Origin: Amoebophrya sp. A120
Taxonomy: Eukaryota > Sar > Dinophyceae > Syndiniales > Amoebophryaceae
Length of the DNA: 64,000 nucleotides
Assembly: GCA_905178155.1 (NCBI GenBank)
Contig: CAJINV010000004.1
Coordinates: forward strand, 2,378,228-2,442,227
Direction: 5' to 3'
In this document: positions 47,501-57,905 of the stretch, in pieces
Layout of the letters: every line of letters begins with the position of its first letter
Position numbering within the stretch: the first letter of the stretch is position 1
Program-made: the position numbers and the translations under genes
Notes under the pieces: model-generated
The model's input: the letters and a program-made list of their open reading frames with translations, nothing else
Databases searched by the model: none
Told to the model about the DNA's origin: nothing

Positions 47501-49328
47501 CCTCTACAGCATCCTCGGGCGCAGCGACGCCGTTCGATGTTGGTCTTCTAGGAGCGGCCCCGACGAATTTCACTACCAGTACGGACGGTGTCTTCCCGGT
47601 GTCGTCCAGTGGTGCAACGCAGCAACTGTTCGCGCGAACGGTAATATCTTCGTCAACAGCAGGAACATTCATCCACCAGAACAAATCGGTTCGCAGTACT
47701 GGATTTTTGCACAATTCCGGCCCGGCCTCCGTGTCACCGTCCAAGGAGCGTAGTGGCCGCCCCCGAACAGATGTTAGTATCGAAAGGGACGACGAGGGAA
47801 ACTTCGTCTTCGTCGCGATCATTCTTTCTTTGGCAGCTGGAAATTATGCATGAAAAAGCTGCATGTGCATGGGATGGCTGGTTGTCATGCCGGAGAACGC
47901 GTATATATAGAGAAATACGTAAAAATACCATTTTTTCTGCTGCACAAATGATTTTTTGCAAAATAGATTCATTATTTTTCGATCTCAATTGTGAAGACGA
48001 AGTGTTTATTTCGTTTGATAGTCCGCGGCCTGGTAAACAGTGCGTCCAAGAAGATTCTGGACTCTTGTACGTCTGGCGGAGGACCAGGACGTGTTGGCTC
48101 TGTAGTCTCCTCGTCTTCCGGTTCCTCGTCTAAAAACACCACTGCCTCGTGCACGCCGCCGGTTGGATATCGCAAGAAAAAGCTGTTGCACTGTAAACTT
48201 GTGATGCATAAAATGGAACACAGAAGTATTTGTCTATGCTACACATGCAAAAAAGTGGATTTTTAGCTGTGTTTCCCTTAGGAAGCCTGCGTGGCAAATG
48301 TTCTCTGTCATGTAGAACGAACTTGTGATGCAAAACGACCTGCAAAATCCTTACAGTGAAACACTTTTGTCGTACGATATTGGAACATCATCGAGTACTA
48401 TGGTTGTGACGGACCACCGGCCGCCAGTGCCAGCAGTACCAACATCTTCTTACACGACCCCCGCTGAAAATAATTGCACCTCATCCACCCGCCCCTACCC
48501 GGCGACACTGTTGCAGCAGCAAGATCTTCATCTCGTACGAGAAAGATACGACCAGCAGACTGCGATGAACTACACGGAAGATTTCGAGCTTGCTGCAACA
48601 ACTGGGTACATGCTCGATGAAACAGAAACAGCAGCAGCCGCAACGAAAAGCCAGCTGAATTTCTGTGGGCGGCTGGTGGTGTCGCGTATCGTACGAAAAA
48701 AGTGTTTCACTGTAAGGATTTTGCAAGTTGTGCATCACAAGTTCGCTACACATATACAAAGAAAACTTGCCATGCAAGGAGCCTAAGGGAAAACACCGCT
48801 GAAAATCCACTGTCTTGCATGTGTAGCAAGACAAACATCGCCGTGATGCATTTTCTGCATTGCAGACTTACAGTGAAACAGTTTTTTCTTGCGATATCGC
48901 GCCACCTCCCGTCAATGGAGGCCCTCAGGGGGCACAAGCAGTCGAAGCCTCGTATGGGGTTCTCAAACGTTACTTTCTCAACTGTTACATGATTTGTCAT
49001 GCAAAATGACCATGACCCGCCAGACGATCAAGCTGCTGCGCATGACAAATTCTGAGAGGGCTAAACAGCACTATAATCCGCACCAAACCTGTAATGCAAG
49101 ACGCGCAAGGTTCTCCCTCTCAACTGTGCTAGTCGTGCATTACAAATTCATGTCGGTTTAGCATTACAAATTCGGTGGTGGCCTGAGCATCTGCGGAAAG
49201 GTGCCCTATGGGTTGCGTTTGTGGTTTCGGTCGGTTTAGCATTACAAATTCATGTAACAGTTGGGAATGTAACGTTTGAGAACGCCATACCTCGGGAGCT
49301 TTCCCCGGGTGATAGTAACAGTAGATGA
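44525..49328 (+). CDS. Low-complexity protein, function unknown
   Basis: Model: 44525-44720, 44941-45510, 45711-46002, 46288-46827, 47131-47221, 47407-47749, 48022-48167, 48385-48686, 48902-48952 and 49295-49328. These total 855 codons with stop. Six gaps are introners. The introns 45511-45710, 47222-47406 and 47750-48021 are read as GT-AG; the first and last of these are chosen by phase and are less sure. The protein is rich in Ser, Thr, Asn, Gln and Glu. Ordered patches are VPFSVFLSLVKEAEALCFAF near the middle, a PHFVITGVAGAGKR segment that only superficially resembles a P-loop, and YTEDFELAATTGYMLDE near the end. No family recognised. The chain of frames joined at six clean target duplications supports one gene rather than several. 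Confidence 0.6.
44721..44935. mobile_element. Introner element D1 (family D)
   Basis: Ends contain GTTTCACTGT and its complement. Target duplication is imperfect, CACCT/CGCCT. Removal reads DAIPT-YHDQNGLL. Confidence 0.8.
46003..46282. mobile_element. Introner element C4 (family C)
   Basis: Target duplication CTTGT at 45998-46002 and 46283-46287. Removal reads EQEGLV-PSTNNNN. The interior closely follows C2 in the MGC protein gene. Confidence 0.9.
46828..47125. mobile_element. Introner element F1 (family F)
   Basis: Ends TATGGATGTGTCAGGATTG and its near complement, then GAAATCGACAAAATC. Target duplication CAATC at 46823-46827 and 47126-47130. Removal reads KQLQQ-SSGRHRLA. Four octamers. Confidence 0.9.
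47222..47406 (+). other. GT-AG intron carrying introner-type octamers
   Basis: GTGTAA donor and TTGCACAG acceptor, joining SSCA-DTLKKHL in phase 0. Unlike other GT-AG introns here, it contains two of the octamers typical of introners (GCATCACA, GCATGACA) and ends in a CAGGATAC context like family C. It may be an older introner with converted splice sites. Confidence 0.6.
48168..48379. mobile_element. Introner element D2 (family D)
   Basis: Target duplication TTGGA at 48163-48167 and 48380-48384. Removal reads PPVG-TSSSTMVV. Confidence 0.85.
48687..48896. mobile_element. Introner element D3 (family D)
   Basis: Target duplication TCGCG at 48682-48686 and 48897-48901. Removal reads LVVSR-HLPSMEAL. 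It shares both ends and much of its interior with D1. Confidence 0.9.
48953..49289. mobile_element. Introner element H (family H)
   Basis: 337 bp with ends containing GTTCTCAAACGTTAC and its complement over about 40 bp. Target duplication CCTCG at 48948-48952 and 49290-49294. Removal reads SKPR-ELSPGDSNSR then stop. Six octamers. Confidence 0.85.
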
Positions 49329-50826
49329 CTGTGATGTCGATAACTTGAAGACGCAAAGATACTTTTGAGAATTCACTTTCCTCAACATGTACAAAGAATT
49401 TGAAGTAGACTTCTAAAATTGGTGACCCGACGAGTAGGACTACATGATAATGCTTCGAGATTTTCAATATACGTGACACTCATTTTTTCTTTTCATCCTG
49501 TACGATAGATTCAACTATGTCGGTTTTTGATTTTGATTTATGCACAACATGTAGGACCAGGCGGAGGCCTGCAGCCCACCAGGAGCACGAGGTGCCCGAT
49601 AGATCTCTTTGCAGGAGGAAGAGCCACAGCAGCAGGTTGCCTTTGACAAGAATTTCAGACGCGCGGTGGTCACGTTCCTACTTTTGATTTTGTACGATGA
49701 AGATGTTGCCTTGGCTCAGCACTACCACTATGTGGACAAAAATTCTGTCGCACGCATATGTGAAAGAGGATATTCTTCTCGACACACCAAAGCCAAAGCG
49801 CTCCCGCTACTTCCCCCGTGGCCTACTTCACGACTGCGGAGACAACTTTTGCACCGCGTCTTCGCACCGAAGAAAAATCATTCGTGTTTAAAGACGTGTC
49901 TGTGTCATGGTTTTTCTGAAGCTGGCATCATCATTCAGGCAAAATCAAATATCGGTGAAAATCAAAAGTAAAAGGCTTCATGCCACCCATCGGTCGGAAG
50001 AAAACTAAACAGAGATGAATACAGTCTCGGCTGTGGGGATGAACGATCCACCGGACGAGTTGTTTCTGTTTATTTTCCATCGGTTTTACTGTTTGTAATT
50101 GTATTTACCCCGGGCTCGGTCTCCCTCTGTGCAGTTGGGAAGAATGGAATCGAAGGACAATTGAAGTATGACTTCGGTCCTTGCTTGTCCAGCAGAAGTA
50201 GATCGGAAGTCTCTGTAGAACAAGCTGCTTCGGAAAGAGAAGATTTTGTGCATCGGTGCGGCCACGACACGCTTGACAATACATAGAACTACCTACAGCT
50301 GGTCGGAAGCTCCCAACAAGTGTGGACAAGTAAATAATAGAATCACCTTGATGAATTATTTATTTTAAAGTTTTTCTATTACTATTACACAGGATCAGGA
50401 GCCCTTTCTATTCGAGTCTTTACTTCTTACGATAGCCGTAACTAGTAGCCGAATCGCAAGTCAAAAGAAGCGAAAAATAAGTTTTACCAACCCCAGAAGC
50501 GGAACACGAACAAGTAAAAAGAAATTATTTTTTGCATCATTCGGAATCTCCATCTCGTCGTACTACTTTCATCAAGACCTTCTTGCTCTAAGTGTAACAA
50601 GGAGAACCAACGGAGAACCTACACAGTTCTCGTCCTGACAACGGAGAACCAACAACTTAAGTAAATCTGAAGTATAAATCAACGAGTTTGAAATTGATAC
50701 GTTTCCAGAACATCAACACTCTCGACACACAGGTGAAGAAATTGAAGTTCAAATTTCACATCGCAGGGCTTGCCGGGTCTCCTAGCTTCGGACACCCAGC
50801 ATCGGGGGTTCTGCTAGACCGCGAAA
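49329..50826. other. Spacer, one doubtful small frame
   Basis: AT-rich. An ATG frame at 49697-49891 (64 codons, with KEDILLDTPKPKRSRYF) looks somewhat protein-like but has no domain or splice support. The rest shows nothing I can name. The last few hundred bases should be the 5' region of the MGG protein gene. Confidence 0.4.
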
Positions 50827-53800
50827 ATGGGAGGTAATAAATTATGGATTGCAAAAGTGTCTGGGTCTGGAAAGTTGGAACTTGTAATGCTGGTCTTGCA
50901 TTTCTGTGAAATCTGTATTGCATGACCAACAAAAGTGGTAGCCTCCCATGTCATACAAAAACGCAGCTTGTCATGCGGAGTTCGTATGAGAAAGCGTACT
51001 GCAAACTTGTCATGCTTTCCTGCATAAGGTAGTGACTTCCTCTTGCACACGACCCAGACATTTTTGCAGTTGATATAAATCCTCGCAGAACAATAACAAT
51101 TTGCCTTCCGGGCGGAACAAGATATCCTCCGTGAAAAACGCCCCAACCTCCCCAATAAAGTTGTCGTGAAAAAAATCTGTAAATCTTCAGGGTAAGCTGA
51201 TCGATTTCTCATCATGTGGCTGCACTAGTGAATCATCAGATTACAATCCTAGTACAACAGGCCCACAGCACGACTTGTCATGCGCAACAGCTAGAGCTTG
51301 TTGCTTTGTGGCGCCCATCTTGACACTGGGATGCTGGGGAGGTTTTCACACAGGATAGAAGATGGCACCAGGCGGGCTTAAGACGATGCTGTGTTTCAGC
51401 TATCAAACAAAAAAAGTTCGTCACGATCTCACTCATGCGCATTTTTGCAATACAAAACTGTCTCCTGTCATGCGTATTAGAAATGCATCACAGTCGAGCT
51501 TATTTCTGCTCGAAGACTCGGATTTCTCTTGTGTGTGTGCCTACAGAACAAGAAGAAGGGAACCTGCAAAGATGCAGGAAAAATTTGTCACGCACCGAAA
51601 CCTGCAAGTTAGTGATAGTGACTACGAACTCCAACTCTTGTCTTTCTATATCAGCGCCGCCACGACTTTTAATGTTATGCCCGGCGCGCACGGGCTTCTG
51701 CGGGTGATGATGGAAACAAAGAAAAAGAAGAGTGCAAGTAGCAACAAATTCGCGGCGGCGCGGGAGAACCAGTATCTGAAAATGCTGGGCGACGTTTCGA
51801 CTTCTGTCCAAGACCTTCGCACGCAACTTTCCCAGCATGCCACGGCTATCGGCAGCATGCAGACGATATGCAACACAAAAACTGTGTGAGTGTAAGTCTG
51901 TGATGCAGAGAATGCAAAACAGTAATATGCTTGTCATTCTGGATGTGCGTCATAGAAGACTACTAACTTTCATACGTGTTTTCACGTACGAGCTGCGCAT
52001 CGCAGGTTTTTTCTGTAATGCACAAGGAATTTGTGATGCTGTTGCTGTTCTTCCTACAAAATTACACTTACACAGTTTTTTTCTTGGATAGTCTAAAGAA
52101 GTGCATCAGCAGAAGCAAATCGACTACTTGACGGGGCTATGCATTGCAAATGTGTCTGGGTCTGGAAGGTTGCAAATTTGTGATGCTGTCTTTGGATTCT
52201 TAGAAAATTTGTGATGCTATTGCTAGGTCATCGATTGCAGGCATCCAGGGTCAAGATTCAAAATATGCATGACAAACCTGGCAATATTCCAGACCCAGAC
52301 ATATTTGCATTTGATACGGGCATTTGAATCAATTGAAGCGCAGCATTGACATATCGCAAGAAAAAACTGTTTCACTGTGAACTTGTGACGCAGGAAATGG
52401 AACACGACACTCTTTGTCTTGCTACACATGCAAGACATAGGATAATTTTCAAGCATATGTTTTCACTTGGAAAGCGCGCATGGCAAAGTTTCGGTGTCAT
52501 GTGTACACAAACTTGCGACGAAGATCTTGTAAAAGAATCACAGTGAAACACGATTTCCCGACGATATTAAGGCCTCGCGTTTGGCGACGCCGAGAAATGC
52601 GCGGCGGAGATCATGAACCCGACGAGCGGAAGCCACTTTGCGGTGTACACCTGGAATCGTGCCCCGCACACCTCTATGGATTGCAAATATGTCTTCTGCG
52701 TCTGGAAGAGTATCAAGTTTGCCTTGCGGTGCAGCTTGTTTTGCATGACCCGGAAGGAGCAAGTCTGGAATGCGAGCCGTAGCGTCTTCACAAGTTTTTG
52801 GAAGGCTCCTCGATGTTGCCTATCCTGTGCATGAGAAATGTCGCCTCGTCCAGGTGACCAAAATTGGGTGGCTTTTGCTACACATGCCATACACATATTT
52901 TTGTTTCCACCTCAAGTAGATGTTGTAACAACATCTAGCGTCAATTTTCACAAACTCAGACTGTTCCAGATTCAGGCACTTTTGCAGTTAATAACGTCCA
53001 GTCCGGAGCCCCTGGAGCCCGGGCTGCCCCTGGAGAAGCGACTGAAAGCAGAGGAGACCAATCTTTGGCACGAGAGATACGACCTTTACCCCGGGGACAC
53101 GAAAACCGTTCGCGCCTTTGACGGGCAGAGTAAACAGTGTGACACGTTTCGGATATTCGTCGTTCGCCAGAACAGCTATCATTTGTAAAAACGTCCCCAC
53201 CCCATAGTCAAGTTGGTAAATCTGCAACACAAATCTCCAAGTTATGGGAGTTTTGCATGACAAGTTTCTATCTGTAGTGTCGTGCTGTTTGGCAAGGGCA
53301 GACGCATGAGAAGGCCAGCTTCTCATCCCGTTTACAGCATTTTTACAAGGTCCAAAACAGGATTGGAAATGCCTCTCATGCAGATCCTCATTACAAAAAC
53401 TAATGTTGCTCTCATTGCGCATTTGCATGACAACTCTGGGGGAGGCAAACGCAAAGGGTGTCGCACTTCTGTTTAGCATGACAACTCTGGGGTGGATACG
53501 TTTTTTCATAGGATAACAGCCGCAACATATTCACGCGCAAGTACAGCGACAAAATGATGCAGCTGGAAAACGGCAAATCCTACGTGATTATGGCGCCCAA
53601 TGAAGTCATGCTCCAGGGTATGGAAGCGTCAGGATGGAAATCGACAAAGTATGGATGAAATAATTTCTCATGCACAAAATCGATAACAGTTTTTAGAGCC
53701 AAACTGTATAGTCGGCACATGACAAATTTTCCCTCCGCCGGAAGCGAATCTGTCACGCTGTTTAGGGCAAGGAGCTCCCCTCTGTCATGCTAGTCAGCAT

Positions 53801-54516
53801 GCAGGCGCAGCCCAATTTTTGACCCTTAGCAGGGCTATGATCTGCCTCCTTTGCATTTTCTGCAATAGAGGCACCCTCTGCGTCGCATTTTATGCATTGC
53901 AAATCATTTTAACTATGGCGATTTCGATTCTGACACGACTCCCATAACGGGCGAAATGGCCCTGCGGCAGCAAACATCGGGAGGAGCCATCACTCCCTCG
54001 ACCGCTGTCCCGTCTACTGTGAGGAAAAATCCCCCCTCCCTATACTGAAAAGGTATATTTCTGAAAATTTGCGATGCTGATTTGTGGCCGCAAATCCTGC
54101 GTCTGCCTCTCTTGCAAGAGGGCAAACTCAGAAACTCTGCCACGATATGCAGGCGATTTGTAATGCTGAAAGGCCTACAGGGCAGACGTCTGCCATGCTA
54201 GGCCCCTACACCAAAGGGCCCCCCCTTAGGCTTACGATCTGCCTGCAGTGCCTTACTGCAACACAAATGTGATTTGTGTACTCAAATACAGCAACACAAA
54301 TTTCGTTTTCGATATGGGGAAGGGGGATTTTTCCTTTTGATACCGTCTGGGAGCGCTTCAGTTGCGTCCGACACGGAAGATGATGCTGCTGCGCCTGATG
54401 CATATCAAGCTCTGCGTGGTGCTACGACTCCATTTGACGATGATCAAATGCCGATGCCGTCTGCTCCGCCGGGTGCTCCAACTCCAATTCCGTCTGGCCC
54501 TCCGGAAAACCGTTAG
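50827..54516 (+). CDS. Small MGG-start protein interrupted ten times
   Basis: ATG at 50827; stop at 54514-54516. Exons: 50827-50842, 51081-51122, 51363-51400, 51656-51866, 52096-52137, 52322-52351, 52572-52674, 52999-53176, 53521-53618, 53952-54014 and 54348-54516. About 330 codons remain after removing ten introners, so about 73% of the gene is introner. The total is divisible by three. The start MGGNKSS fits N-myristoylation (Gly2, small residue at 6). A coiled-coil part follows (QYLKMLGDVSTSVQDLRTQL, then KEVHQQKQIDYLTGHLNQLK), then a globular part with FAVYTWNRAPHT and FRIFVVRQNS, and a Pro-rich tail. No family recognised. Junctions at the second, fourth, sixth, seventh and ninth elements have degenerate target copies, so single residues there may shift. 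Confidence 0.7.
50843..51075. mobile_element. Introner element A10 (family A)
   Basis: Target duplication TAAAT at 50838-50842 and 51076-51080. Removal reads MGGNK-SSQNNNN. Confidence 0.85.
51123..51357. mobile_element. Introner element C5 (family C, diverged)
   Basis: Ends show AAAACGCCCCAACCTCCCC and a shortened complement. Target copies CAAGA/GAAGA. Removal reads GRNK-MAPGGLK. Confidence 0.8.
51401..51650. mobile_element. Introner element J (weak ends, no internal stop)
   Basis: Starts TAT and ends ATA with only short inverted similarity (AGTTCGT). Target duplication TCAGC at 51396-51400 and 51651-51655 is clean. Element plus target is 255 bp with no in-frame stop, so it could also be translated. 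Two octamers. Confidence 0.7.
51867..52090. mobile_element. Introner element E2 (family E)
   Basis: Ends match E1 (AAAAACTGTGTGAGTGTAAG and complement). Target copies GACGA/GTCTA are poor. Removing 51867-52095 reads GSMQT-KEVHQQKQ in frame. Confidence 0.8.
52138..52316. mobile_element. Introner element A11 (family A, shortened)
   Basis: 179 bp; looks like A5 with an internal deletion. Target copies GGGGC/CGGGC. Removal reads YLTG-HLNQLKR. Confidence 0.85.
52352..52566. mobile_element. Introner element D4 (family D)
   Basis: Ends ACTGTTTCACTGTGA and near complement. Target copies TGACA/TTAAG are degenerate. Removing 52352-52571 keeps the frame into LAFGDAEKC. Confidence 0.75.
52675..52993. 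mobile_element. Introner element A12 (family A, diverged)
   Basis: Ends keep GCAAATATGTCT...GTCTGGAAG and a decayed complement. Target copies ACCTC/ACGTC. Removal reads RAPHTS-SPEPLEP. Confidence 0.8.
53177..53515. mobile_element. Introner element C6 (family C)
   Basis: 339 bp, the longest element. Target duplication ACAGC at 53172-53176 and 53516-53520. Removal reads VRQNS-RNIFTRK. The segment AGCATGACAACTCTGGGG near the right end is partly duplicated inside. Confidence 0.85.
53619..53946. mobile_element. Introner element F2 (family F)
   Basis: Ends match F1 (TATGGAAGCGTCAGGATGG and near complement). Target copies CAGGG/ACGGG. Removal reads EVMLQ-GEMALRQQ. Confidence 0.8.
54015..54342. mobile_element. 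Introner element B3 (family B)
   Basis: Ends AAAAATCCCCCCTCCC and complement. Target duplication CCGTC at 54010-54014 and 54343-54347. Removal reads STAVPS-GSASVAS. Confidence 0.9.
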
Positions 54517-57144
54517 AAGGCGATGGAGATGCCCAAGACGATTAAACCGAAAAATAAACTCAACCGACGTCGAGGTAAAAAGACAAACTCAACCGTCGAA
54601 GCGCGTGCTTGACGTGACCACATAAAATATGAGTCGGCTCGACACAAATTATGAGGAATTTTTACGCGGCAAAAACTATAACTACGTTGTGACTACTTGA
54701 TAGACGCGCCGTCAGTTCTTTTGCTAGTATACTTTATCATAAGCAAATGCATCACCATCACTCGTCACACTTTCAGAAAAAATAATTTCGTCGATTTCTT
54801 TACGTGATCAGGAACAGGATCACAAGGAATTTTCATCAACAGAGTGTGATGGTGTTGCGAAGAAACGAACACAGTTCAAGCGTAAGTTACCTTTTAAACG
54901 CAAAAAATCTATAAATGAAAATCGAGGAAGATGTCGAGGTACAAGCCCAATCTGCATGATGTGACCACGTAGCGGGTCATCTGACAGAAATATATCGATA
55001 ATTTTTTTGTAACTTCACTAGACTATATTTTGGGTCCAGAAAAAAAAAATAAAATATCACGCAAGGAGAAAAGTCAAAGCTGTTAAGGAGAAAAGTCCTG
55101 CCAAGGAGAAAAGTCCAGCCAAAAGAAAAAAGCCCGAGCGCGCAACAGCTCGCGCGGTGTGGGGACTGGTCCCGCTCTTTTTCGTGAGAAGTGGCATCGG
55201 AGAAAGTCACCGTGACAAATTTCGCCCCTAGCGTTCAAACTTTCTGTAGCGTGTCCCAACCTCCGCACTTGTTAGTCGGGATGATTATGTTGGGGGCGCA
55301 CGAAGTAGGGCAGTTTTTGCGCCCCCGCACCAGTGCAAGGGTTTCCAACCAGGTATGAAAGTAATGGCGCACGGGTGCGCGTTTCGTCGATTTCTTGCGA
55401 CGATACTTTTCAGGCCGCAGGATGTTTGGATCTATTTTCACCAAGAATCTGCGCGATTCATCGGCCCCCTTCTCAATTCCGAGAAGGGGGCGGATGGCGG
55501 ATTCTGGCTGACGTTGCTCCCGGTCCCGCATCCCGAAGTCAAGGGGCTGGCTATCGGAAGCTTTGCTCGGAATGAAGATAGGCCTGGTGGTGGGTTTTGC
55601 GTTGTGTTTGGTTTTGCGCTTTTGCACCGACGCGGGCGGCGATGCCTCGTTGAAGTAAGAAAGGCGCAAACCCAGACCCGGCGCCCGCAAAAAGCGGAAG
55701 CCAGGGAGGGCCGCGAAAAAAATCTCCGCGCGCGCTGCGCGCGCGGAGAGAAGTTCTTGCAGCCGAGCCGCAGGCCGTGCGGGCTTCGAAATGAGCGAAG
55801 GGGGTTCGGCAAACTCAACTCCCCGAATTTGCCACGCGCGCAGCGCCTTCCTTGTGGGGCAACTTCTTCTCCGTGCGGCGCACGCGCGGCCCGGCCCCTC
55901 CCATTCATATGGAACGCCTAAAATTTTTCTCGCGCGCTGCGCGCGCTGGCTGCCCGTCCCCTCTTTGTTTCTCTTGGCCCGTTTTTTGCTCACGCGGGGG
56001 CCTCCTTGCTGCAGGGGACGACAAAAAAGTTGTCGCGCGCAACGCACACAGCCTTGGGCTTCCTTCTTTGGGGGGCAAGCCCGTGCAGAATCCGCTTTGC
56101 GCAAGCGGCCTTTGATGTCCGTGCTTGTGTGGTTGGAGGGCGCCTGGTATTTTTTCCGCGTACCAGGCACGCAGCCTAGCCTCGTCGCCTTGGGGGGGGG
56201 AGGGTCTGAAAGATCTCTTTCGCACACCGTGCACGCGGAAGCGCACCGAGCTGGCGCAATTTCCCCGGTGCGTCTATTTTCTCTGCGTGTGGGGGGAGCC
56301 TGCTCTGATTTGCTGCTAGCCCGGCGGAGATGGGGCAGCATGGCGTGCGCGCGGTGGTGCTGACTCTGCTTGCGCGGCACGGCAAAGGCGACGCGCGCGC
56401 GGCCCGGAATTTTCTCCGGACCCGCGGCCCTGTTCCCAAAACCGCAAAAAAAAACTTCTTCGCGCGCTGCCGCGCGCGCGTGCGAATTCCATTGGCCCGC
56501 TTGCCTGCGCCGCCGGCGAAGGCCACAAGCCGTACGCCCCCCCTGCTGTCCTAGGCCGTGTGGGCGTTGCTGAGCGATTTCGTTGTGGGGCCTTTGCCGG
56601 GCTGCAGCGCGTGGCACATGGGGTACCGGCTACCCGAGGGAGGCGCCGTGTGTTGCCCTAGGGTGGTACTGGGGGCGTGCCGCGAGTCCTTGGCGCGGCG
56701 CTTTTTTTTCGCTTTCTTACTGTCTTTTTTCCCGCAGTGCTGTGTTTAGCATAGTGTATTCTGGCTAAGGATACCCTGGGAACAGCTCACGCGGTGCCAA
56801 CATAAGTCCCAGGCTGGCTGTGGAGGTGTTTTTGGTCTCGCGCAGAGAATGGCTTGGTGCAGGACGCTGGGCGTTTTTCCCGTCGCGCAGTGTTTAGCAT
56901 AGGGTATTCTGGCTACCCTGGGCGCGGCTTGCCCAGGATAGGTGCGGGTCTGTAGGTCGATTTTTGCCTCTGAATGTAGCGGGAGGTCGCTGAGTGTAGC
57001 GTAGGGAGAGGCCCCGTAGCAGGGGCCTGTGCCCGGAGACCGTTTTTTTTGTGCCCTGAACGCATTCGCCCCTCGTTTTCTCTTTAAGAAGTCCGTTTTC
57101 CCATCATCTTCTTCACGATGTCGGGGCTTCTCGAGATTTCCTTC

Positions 57145-57395
57145 AGAAGGGGACATTTGGGAAATCCTTTCTCCTGGGCTTTTCGCATGATTTCCTTTGG
57201 GAAATCCCTTCTCCTGGGCTTTCCGCATGATTTCCTTTGGGAAATCCCTTCTCCTGGGCTTTCCGCGTGATTTCCTTTGGGAAATCCCTTCTCCTGGGTT
57301 TTCCGCGTGATTTCCTTTGGGAAATGCCTTCTCCTGGGCTTTCCGCATAATTTCTTTTAGGAAATCGCTCGCCCCTGGGCTTTCCGCGTTATAGG
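57145..57395. repeat. 40-bp tandem repeat, six units
   Basis: The word CTCCTGGGCT recurs at 57171, 57211, 57251, 57291, 57331 and about 57372, a 40-bp period. The unit includes TTCCTTTGGGAAATCCC, itself partly palindromic. On the minus strand it reads as a repetitive basic peptide, but the 40-bp period is not a multiple of three, so frames rotate. Confidence 0.85.
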
Positions 57396-57718
57396 AAATC
57401 TCTTCCTTAGGAGCCGGCCGCTGATCTCCGCGTCAACACGTACTGGAAGCAAGCTCCTTCTGATCTCCACTGCGAAACAGAGCGGAGACGAGCTCGGTGG
57501 CTAGGGTCTGGGTGGGATAGGGCCTGTCATAAGTATCGCGGTTTCTCCTTTGATATGGATCAGAGGGTCCGCGATGTCGGACTTTTCTCCTTTGATATGG
57601 ATCAGACGACTTTTCTCCTTTGATATGGATCAAAGGAGAAAAGTCCGGACTTTTCTCCTTGCAAAGGAGAAAAGTCCGCTGGATTGATACCAGAGCGAGC
57701 AGCTCCTGGTCCAAGTCC

Positions 57719-57905
57719 TTCTGTTTTTGCTTCAAATCTTTCCGTTTTAGCATCAAATCCTTCTGCTTTGGCATCAAATCCTTCTGCTTTAGCATCAAAT
57801 CCTTCTGCTTTAGCATCAATTCCTTCTGTTTTAGCATCAATTCCTTCTGTTTTAGCGTCAATTCCTTCTGTTTTAGCATCAATTCCTTCTGTTTTTGCTT
57901 TTTTC
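57719..57905. repeat. 21-bp tandem repeat, nine units
   Basis: Unit TTCTGTTTTAGCATCAATTCC with single-base variants, repeated about nine times. The period is a multiple of three, so the minus strand keeps an open frame with a KQKELML heptad. That frame (57433-57972) crosses other repeats, and I do not treat it as a gene. Confidence 0.85.

Noticed and set aside
55235-56617. 460-codon minus-strand open frame
   Set aside because: It lies wholly in a GC-rich island where all six frames are open, has low-complexity Arg/Ala/Pro composition and no motif.
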